Made by a program: the position numbers and the translations under genes
Source of the DNA: Pigoraptor chileana
Taxonomy: Eukaryota > Opisthokonta > Filasterea
Assembly: GCA_943704495.1 (NCBI GenBank)
Contig: CALSCR010003125.1
Span: 1 to 34,065 of the forward strand
Length of the DNA stretch: 34,065 nt
Reading direction: 5' to 3'
The notes under the pieces: generated by a model
What the model was told of the DNA's origin: nothing
The model's database searches: none
What the model saw: the letters and a program-made list of their open reading frames with translations, nothing else
Part shown: positions 23,460 through 32,737 of the stretch, in pieces
How the letters are laid out: each line of letters starts with the position of its first letter
Position numbering within the stretch: position 1 is the first letter of the stretch

Positions 23460-26400
23460 CTACTGAGTAGGAAGCACATTACAACCAGCCGTCTCCGTCT
23501 CCCAGCGTGCCAGCTCCTCTCGGTACTGCGCGAGCACCGTGCGCCACTCAAACAAGTCATCGGCGTCGCTCAGGGGAAGCAGCACGGGATTTGATGAGGG
23601 AGACGCACGAGAATGATGAGATGCAGACACGGCAACGACTTGGTACGAGTAGAGGACCCCGGGAACGACAGAAACGTCGGTGAAGGTTGTGGTGCCAACG
23701 ATGGGATTGCCGCTGGAGAAGGGGGGTGTGCGCTGAATCTCATAGCGCAGGGTGTTTCCAAAACCCGGTCGAATTGATCGGAACCACGTGAGAAGGATGG
23801 ATTGGCCTGCGCCAACGGTCGCCTTGGGCGTGAATACAACTGGCGCTGGTTTCACTGTGGATATATGGCAGCCCCTCAGTTAGCGAATGTACTGTGTAGG
23901 CGTTGGCCAACGCATACCCGATGGACTTCCTGCACGTCCGCAAAAGCACTCTAAAGTAAAACGGTTCAACAACGTGAAAGGACGCACCCTGCTTGGTCCA
24001 GTTCTGGTATACGAGGTCGGCGTAGCAACGCATGCGACCATGTTGTTGGGGCGTGAAGAAGCGATCGATTCCCCTGGTTTCACAGTCTGCCGCGTATCCT
24101 GCCAGGTGTCATGTTCGTCAAGTAGTTGTTAGAGCTCAGTTGATCGGCCTTTCACGGCCACGGCCACCAAGAAAGTAGTGGTGAAGGAAAACACGAGACG
24201 GAAAATTTGCAGTACTCTGTGGCGCAAATCAACACCCAACGACAAACTATTTGAAAAAATTTTACGCTGAGAACGATGTGCCTGCGCTGGACCGTACAAT
24301 ATCACGGACAGACCCACCCATGACGTTTGCATAAGGCGTGTTCACCCATTGCTTGCCAGTTAAACAGTCAGTGCAGGGCTCAGTAACGTAGCCTGCCGCA
24401 CAGTCAGCCAGTGCAGGGTCGTTGCACTTATAGCTGCCAGCGGATCAATCATGGAAAAGGAAAGGCCGGATGATACACATTGAGTGAACGAATAAAACAC
24501 ACACACTCATTTCGGCTGCCCCCCATGCAATTGAGTTTAGCACGGACCAGTTAGGATTGCAGACAGTTTGCAGGGAATGCCACTCGAGGTTGACCGGCAC
24601 TCGAGTGCCGCGAGCAAGGACAAACAATGCAGACCACCGAAAGAGCAGGTACAACAAAATGGCATTTCGCAACACTGTTCACATACACAGTTGGAGTCGG
24701 CCTCGTGTCTGAGCAGAAGTCGCCAGTCCAATCAGAGCTCTCTCCGCTGAAAGTGTCGGGCTGGCCCTCGTAGCACGCACTCGGAAAACTACTAACCCTT
24801 GGACCATCACTTGGACCAAAAGAACGCGTATATTCGCAAAAGGAGTCTGGCGGGATAATGTCAAGTTACGTGCGCATATGCTGAAGTCAGCCTCGGAATC
24901 TAGTTATTGCTTGTGCTTGAAAGCCAGTTGACAAGAGGAAGCCTGTGCAAAATGAGTCACAAAGACTTGACACACACGGCGGGTTCTCCGGCGGCTGGTG
25001 GGCAAACGGGCACGGCATCATGTGACTTACCTTGGAGGCCATGTGTTAGGTACCAGTCAAAGATGTCGCTTGTACCCACATGTGGATGCAGGAGACCTGC
25101 CAGCACGTGTCACACACAATGTACAAATATAGAGAAGAAAGAAAATTGGCCATTGGCCGACAGTGTGACAATCAATATGTGATCTAAGCAACAGAGTGAG
25201 TACTCCGCATTCGTAGCCACGAACACAACTGAATGACAAGCAAAGAAAAAAAACACCGAAAATTCGCTCACCCAAAGCGTGTCCATATTCATGCACTGCA
25301 GTGGTCTTGCCAGGACCCCACACAGATGAGCTGAAGATGACTCCACCCAAAGGAGTATTCACCTGCATTCATCATGTCAATGGGCAGTCAGACATTCAGT
25401 ACGGCATCGCCAAATCCAGCAACCTGAAACAATCACGTGACTGGCCTGGTGAATGCTCGTTGATGATTTGCAGCGCTAGAGCCCATCAGTCGAAAAAACT
25501 CAGCCCACCACTTCGTCCCACGGAAACGTCGCATGACCGGTGAAAAGGGAAGGCGCGCCCGCCTCAAGGTAAAATGGCGACACAAATTGGCTCATGTGGT
25601 CGATTCCGGCATCGTTGACAATGGTTTTGAGCTCGACCGCCGAGATCCAGTTCCGGTGTGGAGACGTTGGATCCAGGCACGTACCCCGATTGGCAGTGAC
25701 GCTGGTAATAAAATTGAAAAAAATGATCGTCAAAACGTCAGTTTGAGTTCGACACAATTCTGAAAAGAACGTCTACTGAAGAAAGACCCTGTCCCATGTC
25801 AGCCGCATCAGTTCTCACTGCTCCGCACAATCAAACTGGCTCGTAGGACAGAGGAGTCCATTGGCAGGAAACGCGATGGTTACGCACCAGCAATCGCCCC
25901 AGTCCCAATCGTATTTTTTGAGGTTGCACACAGGGTCACAGACGCCGTCCGACGCCGTCCGTCGGCAGGTCCGAACGGCCCCCATCCTACAGATACACGT
26001 ACAGCCGGCGGGGTTGTTCGCGTTTGCCGAAAGGAAGCCGTAGTTGCAGTTGTTCTTGTCGCAAGTCTCCTGATCTTCACAAAGAGCGTTGATGCCCGTC
26101 CCGTCACCGCCATCAAAGCCCGAAAACGCTCCCATGCACTCCTGTCACGTGCCATGCGGTCGTATTCCGAGGTGCGAGCGTGGTCAGTCACTTTCAAAAT
26201 TTTAAAGGGCGATCCCGGCCCGCCGTAGGCCATGACACTGCGTTGTCGATGACGCCACAGGATAGTAAAAGCGCAGACCCAAAACGCCGCAACAGTCAAG
26301 CACGACATCCAACTCACCTGGTCGAAAACGCCGTTGCCGACCATCTCGGGTTTGCAGTTCATGGTTGGAAGAAGCGCGCCGTACCTAAAAACAAAAGTTT

Positions 26401-27353
26401 TCCGTACAATGGACGCAAGATCGTGGCAAAGAATGACAAAAAAAATGTTACTCGATCGTTGGAATACGGTGAAACATGAAAATGCAAGGGCCCGGGCAGA
26501 TCGATTACGGAAAAACACGCCGGTATGCTCGCCGTGCGCCGCCCCCCCCCCCCCCCCCACACACACACACAAACACACCGGCATATGAGGTAGCGCATAC
26601 CTCAGTCGGCTCATCTTGATATACTGTAACTCATGCTCGAACGTGAGTCCCGCCGCCTTGTAGAAATTGTTGAGGAAATCCACCTGAGCCACAGTGTCGC
26701 TGTCAGGAATGATTGGATTCTCCCCGTTGTCGTCAGCAACAATGTACACGCGTAGCGCTGTCGGGACATACCGGAAAAGTATATGAGCAGTGTGATCCGG
26801 TCCGTATTATACTTCTTTGCATCAAAAACAAAAACAAAAACGGCGAAGAACTGTGCACATGCGGCAGCAGTCTTTGGCTACGGCTGCCATCTGTCCACAA
26901 ACAATCTGCCGGAAGTTGGATGTGCCTGTCGCCAGTTGATACCGACGCTCTGTCAACAGCGCGGAGACTGACTGACTGGGGCACAGAAGCTCAAGTGAAA
27001 ACTTCGACAGCATCGGCGACATTTTTTTTAATATTCCACCCACCGATTTTAGCATCCTCAAGTATGTCCCGTTCAAGTGCGTACAAGTAGGCGTTGCGTA
27101 GTTCAGGGTTATCGCATAGAGTCCCCGCGTTGTAAAAGCACCTCGTTGCAGGCAGCTCATTCTGCACAGGCTGGGGGGGAGTCTGTACATCTTGCCGAAG
27201 TTGGGCTGCTTCTGCAAGTTTGCGGAAGTAGTTCGTGTGGGTACCGCATTGACGTCCATCGTGCCCCAAGTGCGCCAATGCAAGGCCCGCAGCAAGAGCC
27301 ACCGCAAGGACGGTGGCCACGACGAAGCCCCATTTCGTGATCGGCACCGTCAT
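23460..27353 (-). CDS. Pappalysin-like (M43) zinc metalloprotease with LNR motif
   Basis: A secreted or type II membrane protease of 639 aa. Exons: 27044-27353, 26601-26757, 26318-26384, 25888-26141, 25509-25701, 25272-25362, 25031-25096, 24687-24846, 24318-24433, 23988-24098 and 23460-23854, totalling 1920 bases. The N-terminus has a basic residue then VATVLAVALAAGLALAHLG, a signal peptide or anchor. A Notch-type LNR motif (VCDPVCNLKKYDWDWGDCC, ~245-263) precedes the zinc site HEYGHALGLLH (351-361), the HExxHxxGxxH form. Then come Cys-rich GDFCSDTRPTPTV, a Met-turn region (YANVMGYAADC, ~470), and RMRCYADLVYQNW, close to the wording in PAPP-A. A fibronectin-III-like C-terminus follows. In PAPP-A, LNR modules also interrupt the protease domain before the zinc site. 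It lacks PAPP-A's laminin-G and sushi parts. The joint at 25509/25362 has weak donor choice (GTGGTGG or GTGGGC). Confidence 0.88.
26542..26576. repeat. C17 followed by (CA)n in protease intron 2
   Basis: A run of 17 C is followed directly by a CA microsatellite. On the coding strand it reads TG repeats then poly-G, a short way downstream of the intron 2 donor at 26600. Confidence 0.9.
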
Positions 27354-27473
27354 TCGAAAGCCGAGCGCTGTGTATGAGTGCCTACAGTTTGATCGTGAAA
27401 TATGCACAGGCAAGCTTTTCACAACTGCTGCAAGTACGTCTTTGAGCCCGTACATTTACATGGATGTGCGTAA

Positions 27474-27518
27474 GCCAAGGGGACTAACACACCTGTATTA
27501 CATTGTAGTCCCCTTGGC
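27474..27518. repeat. Perfect 13-bp inverted repeat (hairpin)
   Basis: GCCAAGGGGACTA at 27474-27486 pairs with TAGTCCCCTTGGC at 27506-27518, leaving a 19-base loop. The core TAGTCCCCTTG recurs at 28620-28630, so 27476-28630 is also bounded by inverted 11-bp ends. Confidence 0.7.
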
Positions 27519-28360
27519 GCAAGCCGTTGCTGCACCATGCGTTGGGAGGGATCGGCCGACTTTCGGCAGCCCACCTCGCACACCAAATCCACACAGACAC
27601 CTTCAGGGGACAACGCCTTGAAGGCTTAGAAAAAAAATGCCCGGCCGGACCGCAGGCGGGGCAAAAAAGTGCCCGAAACGCAGAACCAAGTGCGGGAGAA
27701 AAGCTATAGATCTTTTTGCACATCCAGCTTAAAGGAAATGGGTGCGAAGTAGGTGACTTGTCTGATTGGTCAAACGGACAAGCGTGTGCCGTGTCGTCCA
27801 CACAACTAAAAAAAAAACACTTAGTTTCATTATTACCTACTTGTTGTACAGTGACCAGTGCGACCTTATTCCGAAAATTTTCGTCTATCAACATCGTGCA
27901 AATTGCTGGGAGAAGATGTAAATTAATCTTTAGGCATACAAAATTAATACAAAAATTAATCCCAGTACCCAACACGTATTTGGCACGTGACCGTTGCCTT
28001 ATCAAACTGCTCCTGAAAGCACATCAGTTTGCCTCCCAAGTGAATCTCTACAACCACTCATTCGATTCGCTTACTTCAAATTGCGAAAGTTACATACAAC
28101 ATCTTTCCTTTTGCCACGAAACGGAATAGAGAATTATCTGTTTATTTCACTAATTGTGCCCTTCGCAGTTACTTGCTGTTTTGTCATCACAATTTCGGTA
28201 GCCATAATAGTAGATATTGTAGTAGAAATTGTGGTGAAATCGACCAATCAGAAGTCGTGGCTGGGGTTTACCGTGGGAAAATTTTGAGGCCCGGGCTGGC
28301 CAAAACACAACAAATTATTTATTTATCATACTATTTTCATAGATAACTTCAACCCTTTGT

Positions 28361-28475
28361 AATTAGTGAACGCGTGGAGCAATTCCTTAGATCTTTTACG
28401 ATCGTGGTGAGACCCCGGCGAGGAATTGAAATCCGTTGAAAAAATGGAAGAATTCCAATCCGTTCACTAATCACG
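28361..28475. repeat. Imperfect ~30-bp inverted repeat with nested hairpin
   Basis: ATTAGTGAACG near 28362-28372 is mirrored by CGTTCACTAAT near 28461-28471. Partial matching continues inward, and a nested CAATTCCT/AGGAATTG pair lies inside. The unit is about 115 bp and could be a small foldback element. Confidence 0.55.
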
Positions 28476-28600
28476 ACCTGACATGTGGGCACTGTACCTA
28501 TCTACAGAAAAATAAAAAAAGAACCCCTCGCCGAACCTTGATTCGAAGGCAACTTGCCGATTCAATGGCAGAAATTTCCTAAATAATTTTCATCCTGTAC

Positions 28601-28638
28601 ATTTAAATCAAGTCTTGATTAGTCCCCTTGATTTAAAT
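28601..28638. repeat. Perfect 12-bp inverted repeat (hairpin)
   Basis: ATTTAAATCAAG at 28601-28612 pairs with CTTGATTTAAAT at 28627-28638 across a 14-base loop that contains TAGTCCCC. It lies about 60 bases outside the MITE. Confidence 0.8.
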
Positions 28639-28699
28639 AGCAACAAATTGCGCAAATTATTACAGCTTTATAAATATTCGCGGTGACTACACATCAAGA

Positions 28700-29558
28700 G
28701 TACTAAGGAGGTGTGCAACTCCTTACTGGACCCCGCAAACGACTCTGACGTCGTCATCCGGGGGTTGTGATTTATTTTTCATTATTTTCAGAATAATTTA
28801 AGGTAACCATCAGTATCGCAAGCAATAGGACTAGCGGCACGCTAATTCACTGTCACACGGAAAGGGCTGCAGCGCGCGCACCGCAAAAATCGACAGCCAC
28901 ACACGAACACAGGGTATTCCTCAAGCCAATACAAACACAATGGCATAATTTTGGAGAGGATAGGTGGAGGGCACAAACCGATCTGGGCCGTGATGTGTGA
29001 CAACTTTGGGCATTACATTACTATGATTAGCTATGGAAAACCTATGCCCAGATCTAGCAATAGATCAATTCATGCCCTCGTATCGCAAGACGGAGACCAT
29101 ATACATTATATAACAAATGTGTGTGTCTATTGCCTCATGCATACCGTATGCAAGCGGCTTGGAGGCACAATATAGTAATGCCCTGTCAAATATTTGCTCG
29201 AGATCACTATAGAAATGTATGACAATTTACAAAACTCATTTGGCCCGATCTTAAGCAAGGTTATTGGTAAATCGATAATCTAAAAGTTGAAACCAATGCG
29301 AATGTGTCTGTTTGTCATATGCTATTATTAAATTTACCCCTTTATTGCAATAGATATGAACTTATAGCGGCCAATGTTGCCGTCGGATTTGTATCGACAT
29401 TTCCATTGAAGCTTGCGAGACGATAATGACGTCACGAATTTGGATAATCCCCGATTTTTCGATTTTTCGTGGCTTTCAATCTGTCGATGCATCCGGGGTA
29501 CACGACGTCAGAGTCGTTTGCGGGGTCCAGTAAGGAGTTGCACACCCCTCCTTAGTAC
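28700..29558. mobile_element. Non-autonomous DNA transposon (MITE) with ~55-bp terminal inverted repeats
   Basis: The left end at 28700-28754 and the right end at 29502-29558 are inverted copies, starting GTACTAAGGAGG and running through GACCCCGCAAACGACTCTGA to ACGTCGT. They differ by one 2-base G insertion. If the terminal TA is taken as the target duplication, the element proper begins CTAAGGAGG at both ends. A TA target is typical of the Tc1/mariner superfamily, so that assignment is a reasonable inference. Each end also contains TAAGGAG...CTCCTTA and could fold on itself. The ~750-bp interior is AT-rich with no transposase. The near-identity of the ends suggests a fairly young insertion. 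Confidence 0.8.
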
Positions 29559-29780
29559 CCCTGCTACTCATGCAGAAAATCAGTTTAGCGGATTCGACGA
29601 ATGGGACCCTAGGCCTGAATTGGTTGCGCGGACATTAGCCACAAATACAGGGCCGACCAGAAACAAATGCGCCGAGGTATTTTGGGAATTCGAGACACAA
29701 TGGGACGAAGGGTGCTTCTTGACGAAGTGCAAAATTACAATTGTATCAACCCGCATCGTATGCAAACGGTCTTGGACGAA

Positions 29781-30111
29781 ATGGTGCGTCGGTGTTCAAA
29801 GATGGCAGCCTTGTGGAAGCAGGGGTGCGTGGCGACAATCACGCTCATCGTAGTGGCTTTTTTCGTGGTCCTTGCAACGACGCATGGTGGAGAGCACACT
29901 GAATGCGGCACGCACACGAACTCACATGCGCAAAATTGCGGAAGCAGCCGGCGACGTCGGCGCGTCCCTCCAAACAACGGCGACCCTGTGCAGACCGAGC
30001 TCCCTGCAACGAAGTGCTATTACAATGCAGGGACGTTGTGTGATAATCCTGGACTGTGCGATGCTTACTTACACGCGCTTGAGCAGGGGAAACTCTTCGA
30101 TGCCAACGTCG
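29781..30111 (+). pseudogene. Orphan first exon of a pappalysin-like paralogue
   Basis: This frame matches exon 1 of the protease at 27044-27353. It has an ATG at 29781 (or 29802), a hydrophobic segment (VATITLIVVAFFVVLATTHG), ECGTHTN, then ELPATKCYYNAGTLCDNP against ELPATRCFYNAGTLCDNP in the intact gene. Both exons end in the same phase at an identical donor, GTGGGTGG. The following sequence to 31050 shows no trace of exon 2 or later exons, and is repeat-rich. The frame is still open and the two copies differ at many residues, so the duplication is not recent. It lies head-to-head with the intact gene, with the AT-rich block between. It is either a truncated gene relic or a short secreted/membrane product read on into the intron. 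Confidence 0.8.
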
Positions 30112-30250
30112 GTGGGTGGAAAAGTACAGATGCGGTGCTGTGCGGTTGCGATCATTGAGGGACAGAAGAGCGTGCCGAGCAGTATGTGTCGTCAGCTCTC
30201 GTCGCGAGGGCATCGAGGGCGAGATCCGTCTTTGATCGTGATCGGGGGTG

Positions 30251-30324
30251 CTAGGGTTACAGTGAGTTTGCTGTAGTGTGTGCTAGGGTTAGTGTCCCGC
30301 CCATGCCATGCAGGCTAGGGTTAG
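30251..30324. repeat. CTAGGGTTA motif repeated at 32-bp spacing
   Basis: CTAGGGTTA(C/G) occurs at 30251, 30283 and 30315, exactly 32 bases apart each time. A variant, CTAGGGCTAG, lies at 30531. The motif holds one and a half TTAGGG-type telomere units, but there is no longer run. Confidence 0.6.
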
Positions 30325-30683
30325 TCTAATGTGGTGGCATGCATTTTTTCTCCGCTGGAGGGGGTAAATTTTCTGTGTCGTTTGGTGCGTGCGTAAGTTA
30401 GTCTAAAGTGTGGCAAGTACCCCGACAGTGCCGGATGAGTGAATCTTGCATTTTTCCAAAAAAGGATGACTCTTTTGGTTTTTTCCGCTGGAGGGGTGTT
30501 TTCTGTGTCGTTGCTGTGCCGGGTGCGCGCTAGGGCTAGTCTAACGTGTGGCAAATACCCCGACAGTGCCGGATGAGTGAATCTTGCATTTTTCCAAAAC
30601 TGAAGATGGACTCTTTTGGTTTTTTCCACTGGAGGGGGTGTTTTTTGTTTTAGGGGGGAAGATTTTCTGTGTCGTTGCAGTAC
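30315..30683. repeat. Tandem repeat of ~140-bp unit, about 2.5 copies
   Basis: Each unit begins with a form of TAG(T/G)CTAA...GTGTGGCAA and contains ACCCCGACAGTGCCGGATGA, CTTGCATTTTTCCAAAA, TTTTTTCC(G/A)CTGGAGGG and TTTTCTGTGTCGTTG. A shortened first unit starts at about 30315, full units at about 30391 and 30531. Copies differ by point changes and short insertions. Confidence 0.85.
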
Positions 30684-30727
30684 ACCAGACCGGAACGGAC
30701 TGGGGGGGGGGGGCAACATCTACTACT

Positions 30728-30813
30728 GTCAGGCAGGGGTCAGGCAGGGTTCAGGCAGGTGTCAGGCAGGGTACGTAGGGGTCAGGCAGGGGTCAGGCAG
30801 GGGTCCGATGGAG
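30728..30813. repeat. 11-bp minisatellite, GTCAGGCAGGG, about 8 units
   Basis: Units of GTCAGGCAGGG run from 30728. Two units (around 30772 and 30803) are degenerate. The plus strand is G-rich. Confidence 0.9.
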
Positions 30814-30907
30814 GGTTCAGGGATTTCAGTGCGTCTGATTGGCCAGAGCGAGGGTTCCCCTGAGCCCTCCATTTTTGAAATTGAGTCCAAGGCTCCTTTT
30901 TCACCCT

Positions 30908-30935
30908 GATGCCGCCCCTGACCCCTGACGGCATC
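30908..30935. repeat. 7-bp stem hairpin with CCCCTGA-repeat loop
   Basis: GATGCCG at 30908-30914 pairs with CGGCATC at 30929-30935. The loop, CCCCTGACCCCTGA, is close to the complement of the nearby minisatellite unit. Confidence 0.55.
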
Positions 30936-31392
30936 CACCGAATCACATAGAAATTGGCAGAGGAACTACTCAATCGGCACGGAAATTGGACCCCCTTCCT
31001 TCCTTGAATCCTCCCGACGAACCTCGCAGTCGGCAGTAGTCTCAATTGGTACGAGTGAGATGTGTACATGTATTCTAAAACTTCCATAACTGTGATTCAA
31101 TTTTCTTGCTTCAAGACAGTATTGAAAGTTCATTTATATGCAATTAAACTCCTGTCGATGTCCAAAGTTGGAGCACTTTGCGTTGCCCCCCTTGATAATC
31201 GTCCAAGCACCCTTGTGGTCATCAGCGAGTCGCCGCAAAAGGAAAGAGGAAAAAAAAACATGCAGAAAGAAAGAAGCGCAGCAAACTAAAAAAAAAGGAA
31301 AACAGAAAACGGAAAACGATTGTTGTCCGTCATCAGTTGTAGCATTCGTGGGGTGCACGGGGATCGTCGATGAGAAGTATAGATCAGAGACC

Positions 31393-31740
31393 TCAGTCTT
31401 CGTGCAAGAGTGCGCCCATCACGTCGGCAGGTAATGTAGGAAAATCAGGTACAGTATCGTACGAAATGGGCGCATTCGACTGACGCGTTGCATGCGGCGT
31501 GTGGTAGAATCGACGGCTTTTCATCCCAGGGACGGGAATCGAGAGCCGAATTCGCAAGGTCACTGGAACACCGTTGGAAGGATGGCGCTTTTGACGCCAG
31601 AAAACGGTCCTCGCAAGCTGAATTTGGCTGTCTTGCCCGGTTTCGAGGTAATCTGAATGCACACGAGACCAGCAACCTTGTACTGAACATTGCGGAGGTT
31701 CTGTCGCGGCGGTCCTTAGACTGCGCTCGTTGCATGGTGC
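31393..31740 (-). other. Coding-like patch, unrecognised, minus strand
   Basis: Two minus-strand frames read like protein one after the other. The upstream one includes VAGLVCIQITSKPGKTAKF and LRGPFSGVKSAILPTVF. The downstream one includes VTLRIRLSIPVPGMKSRRF, ISYDTVPDFPTLPADVMGAL, and a stop at 31393. They join near 31562, where the frame changes, with a GT but no clear intron. It may be the 3' part of an unknown gene with a very short intron, or a decayed one. No family is recognised. It lies just downstream of the DCAF11 stop on the same strand. Confidence 0.3.
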
Positions 31741-31899
31741 GTGCGTCACGAGAAGCTTTGTAGGCGAGAGCGGGTGTGGATTGAACGTTGTTGCGGCAGG
31801 GACATGCAGCGCACACACATCCCTTCCTCTCTTCTTTTCCCTTGTGGAGTACCCTGCATCTCTTCGCTCCCCACAGTTCGCGCACACATCCGCGCCACT

Positions 31900-32702
31900 C
31901 TAATAAATGTCATCCGAAAGCCCTCGTCGCCCCCGCATTGCGCTCGGCAATTCCGACGGGCGATCATCCTCGCGCACCCAGTCCCAGCGAAGCACGTGAC
32001 CGTCCCACTGCACTCAGGGAATATGTCATCAACAGATTGCACGTGCGTGTGTGTGCAAGGTGCCGTGTGTGCGAACGTGGATTAGTGGTGACACAAGCCT
32101 TCATTGCGACAGTGTTAACTTTTGCAGATAAACGAAAGAAAACAAACTCACCGATGTCGACACAAGCGATGGCTCGAACGGATGCCACGATACGTCTCTG
32201 ACTGTTCCATTGTAAGCACAGACAAAACACGGGCGGGGAAAACATGCACACAAGCGAAATTGGGCGACGGCGAAACGGAAGTGCGAGTCAAGGCATGATA
32301 TATAATGTGAAGATGTGTTTCACGGCATGGGTGAGAGCACTGAATATCAACGAAAGAGGAATATAAAGACAAACAAAAAGATGTAGGATTAAAGCCAGAG
32401 TTATGTATATGAGAGAGAAAGAGAGAGAAAGTGAATGAAATCACGCAATCGGAAAGTGGATATGTGTGCCGACAGCTTGGACACAAGGTCGCCAGTCAGA
32501 ATGTCGTAGACTGTAGAGAGGGGGAGGGGAGAGAGAGAGACCGTCAGTACTCAAAACGCCTTTGGCATAAATTAGAATAAGAGAGAGAGATGTAGGATTC
32601 CAGTCAGTGTCTTAGGCGCTGTGCGCATGGACTCCATATATAATTGAGAGACCTTCAGTACTCAAAACACCTTAGGCATAAGCCCATCGACTCCAACCAT
32701 AT

Positions 32703-32737
<35 letters not shown>

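Larger units (their letters stand above)
27354..29780. other. AT-rich, gene-poor block between head-to-head protease copies
   Basis: The sequence turns clearly AT-richer from about 27700 to 29480 than the rest of the window. No frame carries a recognisable domain; short overlapping frames on both strands at 27480-28130 look accidental. Four inverted-repeat structures lie inside and are listed separately. Promoters for the intact protease (27353, minus) and the paralogue exon (29781, plus) would fall at the two edges. Confidence 0.6.
30112..31899. other. Repeat-rich spacer
   Basis: It begins with the remaining donor-side sequence of the orphan exon, then three kinds of tandem repeat (listed separately), a small hairpin, plain spacer at 30940-31390 with an A-rich stretch near 31245-31320, and a coding-like minus-strand patch at 31393-31740. 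No recognised gene. Confidence 0.5.

Noticed and set aside
25394-25423. Possible micro-exon (VAGFGDAVLN) in the protease gene
   Set aside because: It would leave an intron of only 31-41 bases with a poor donor. Skipping it keeps frame and gives a natural DEV-VNTPLGGVIF join.
23460-27353. Assignment of the protease to leishmanolysin (M8)
   Set aside because: The HExxHxxGxxH spacing, the LNR motif and the RMRCYADLVYQ segment fit pappalysins (M43); M8 has a long insert before its third histidine.
28511-28566. tRNA-like T-arm (CCTTCGAATCAAGG on the minus strand)
   Set aside because: The loop is one base short, and there is no acceptor stem, D-arm or anticodon arm around it.
27354-29780. Old retroviral, LTR or Polinton-type insertion
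   Set aside because: No reverse transcriptase, integrase, capsid or polymerase wording, and no long direct terminal repeats; only short inverted repeats and a MITE are present.
30251-30324. True telomere end
   Set aside because: Only one and a half TTAGGG-like units per site, and unique genes continue on both sides.
30321-30719. Minus-strand open frame with a ~46-residue internal protein repeat (FWKNARFTHPALSGYLPH)
   Set aside because: It has no ATG start, copies the tandem DNA repeat exactly, and has no family match; the repetition comes from the satellite.
32148-32486. GT-AG alternatives for the DCAF11 intron between KLSAH and NGTVRDV
   Set aside because: The available GT donors remove conserved residues or change phase relative to the only nearby AG; a GC-AG option (GCGACC) is also poor.
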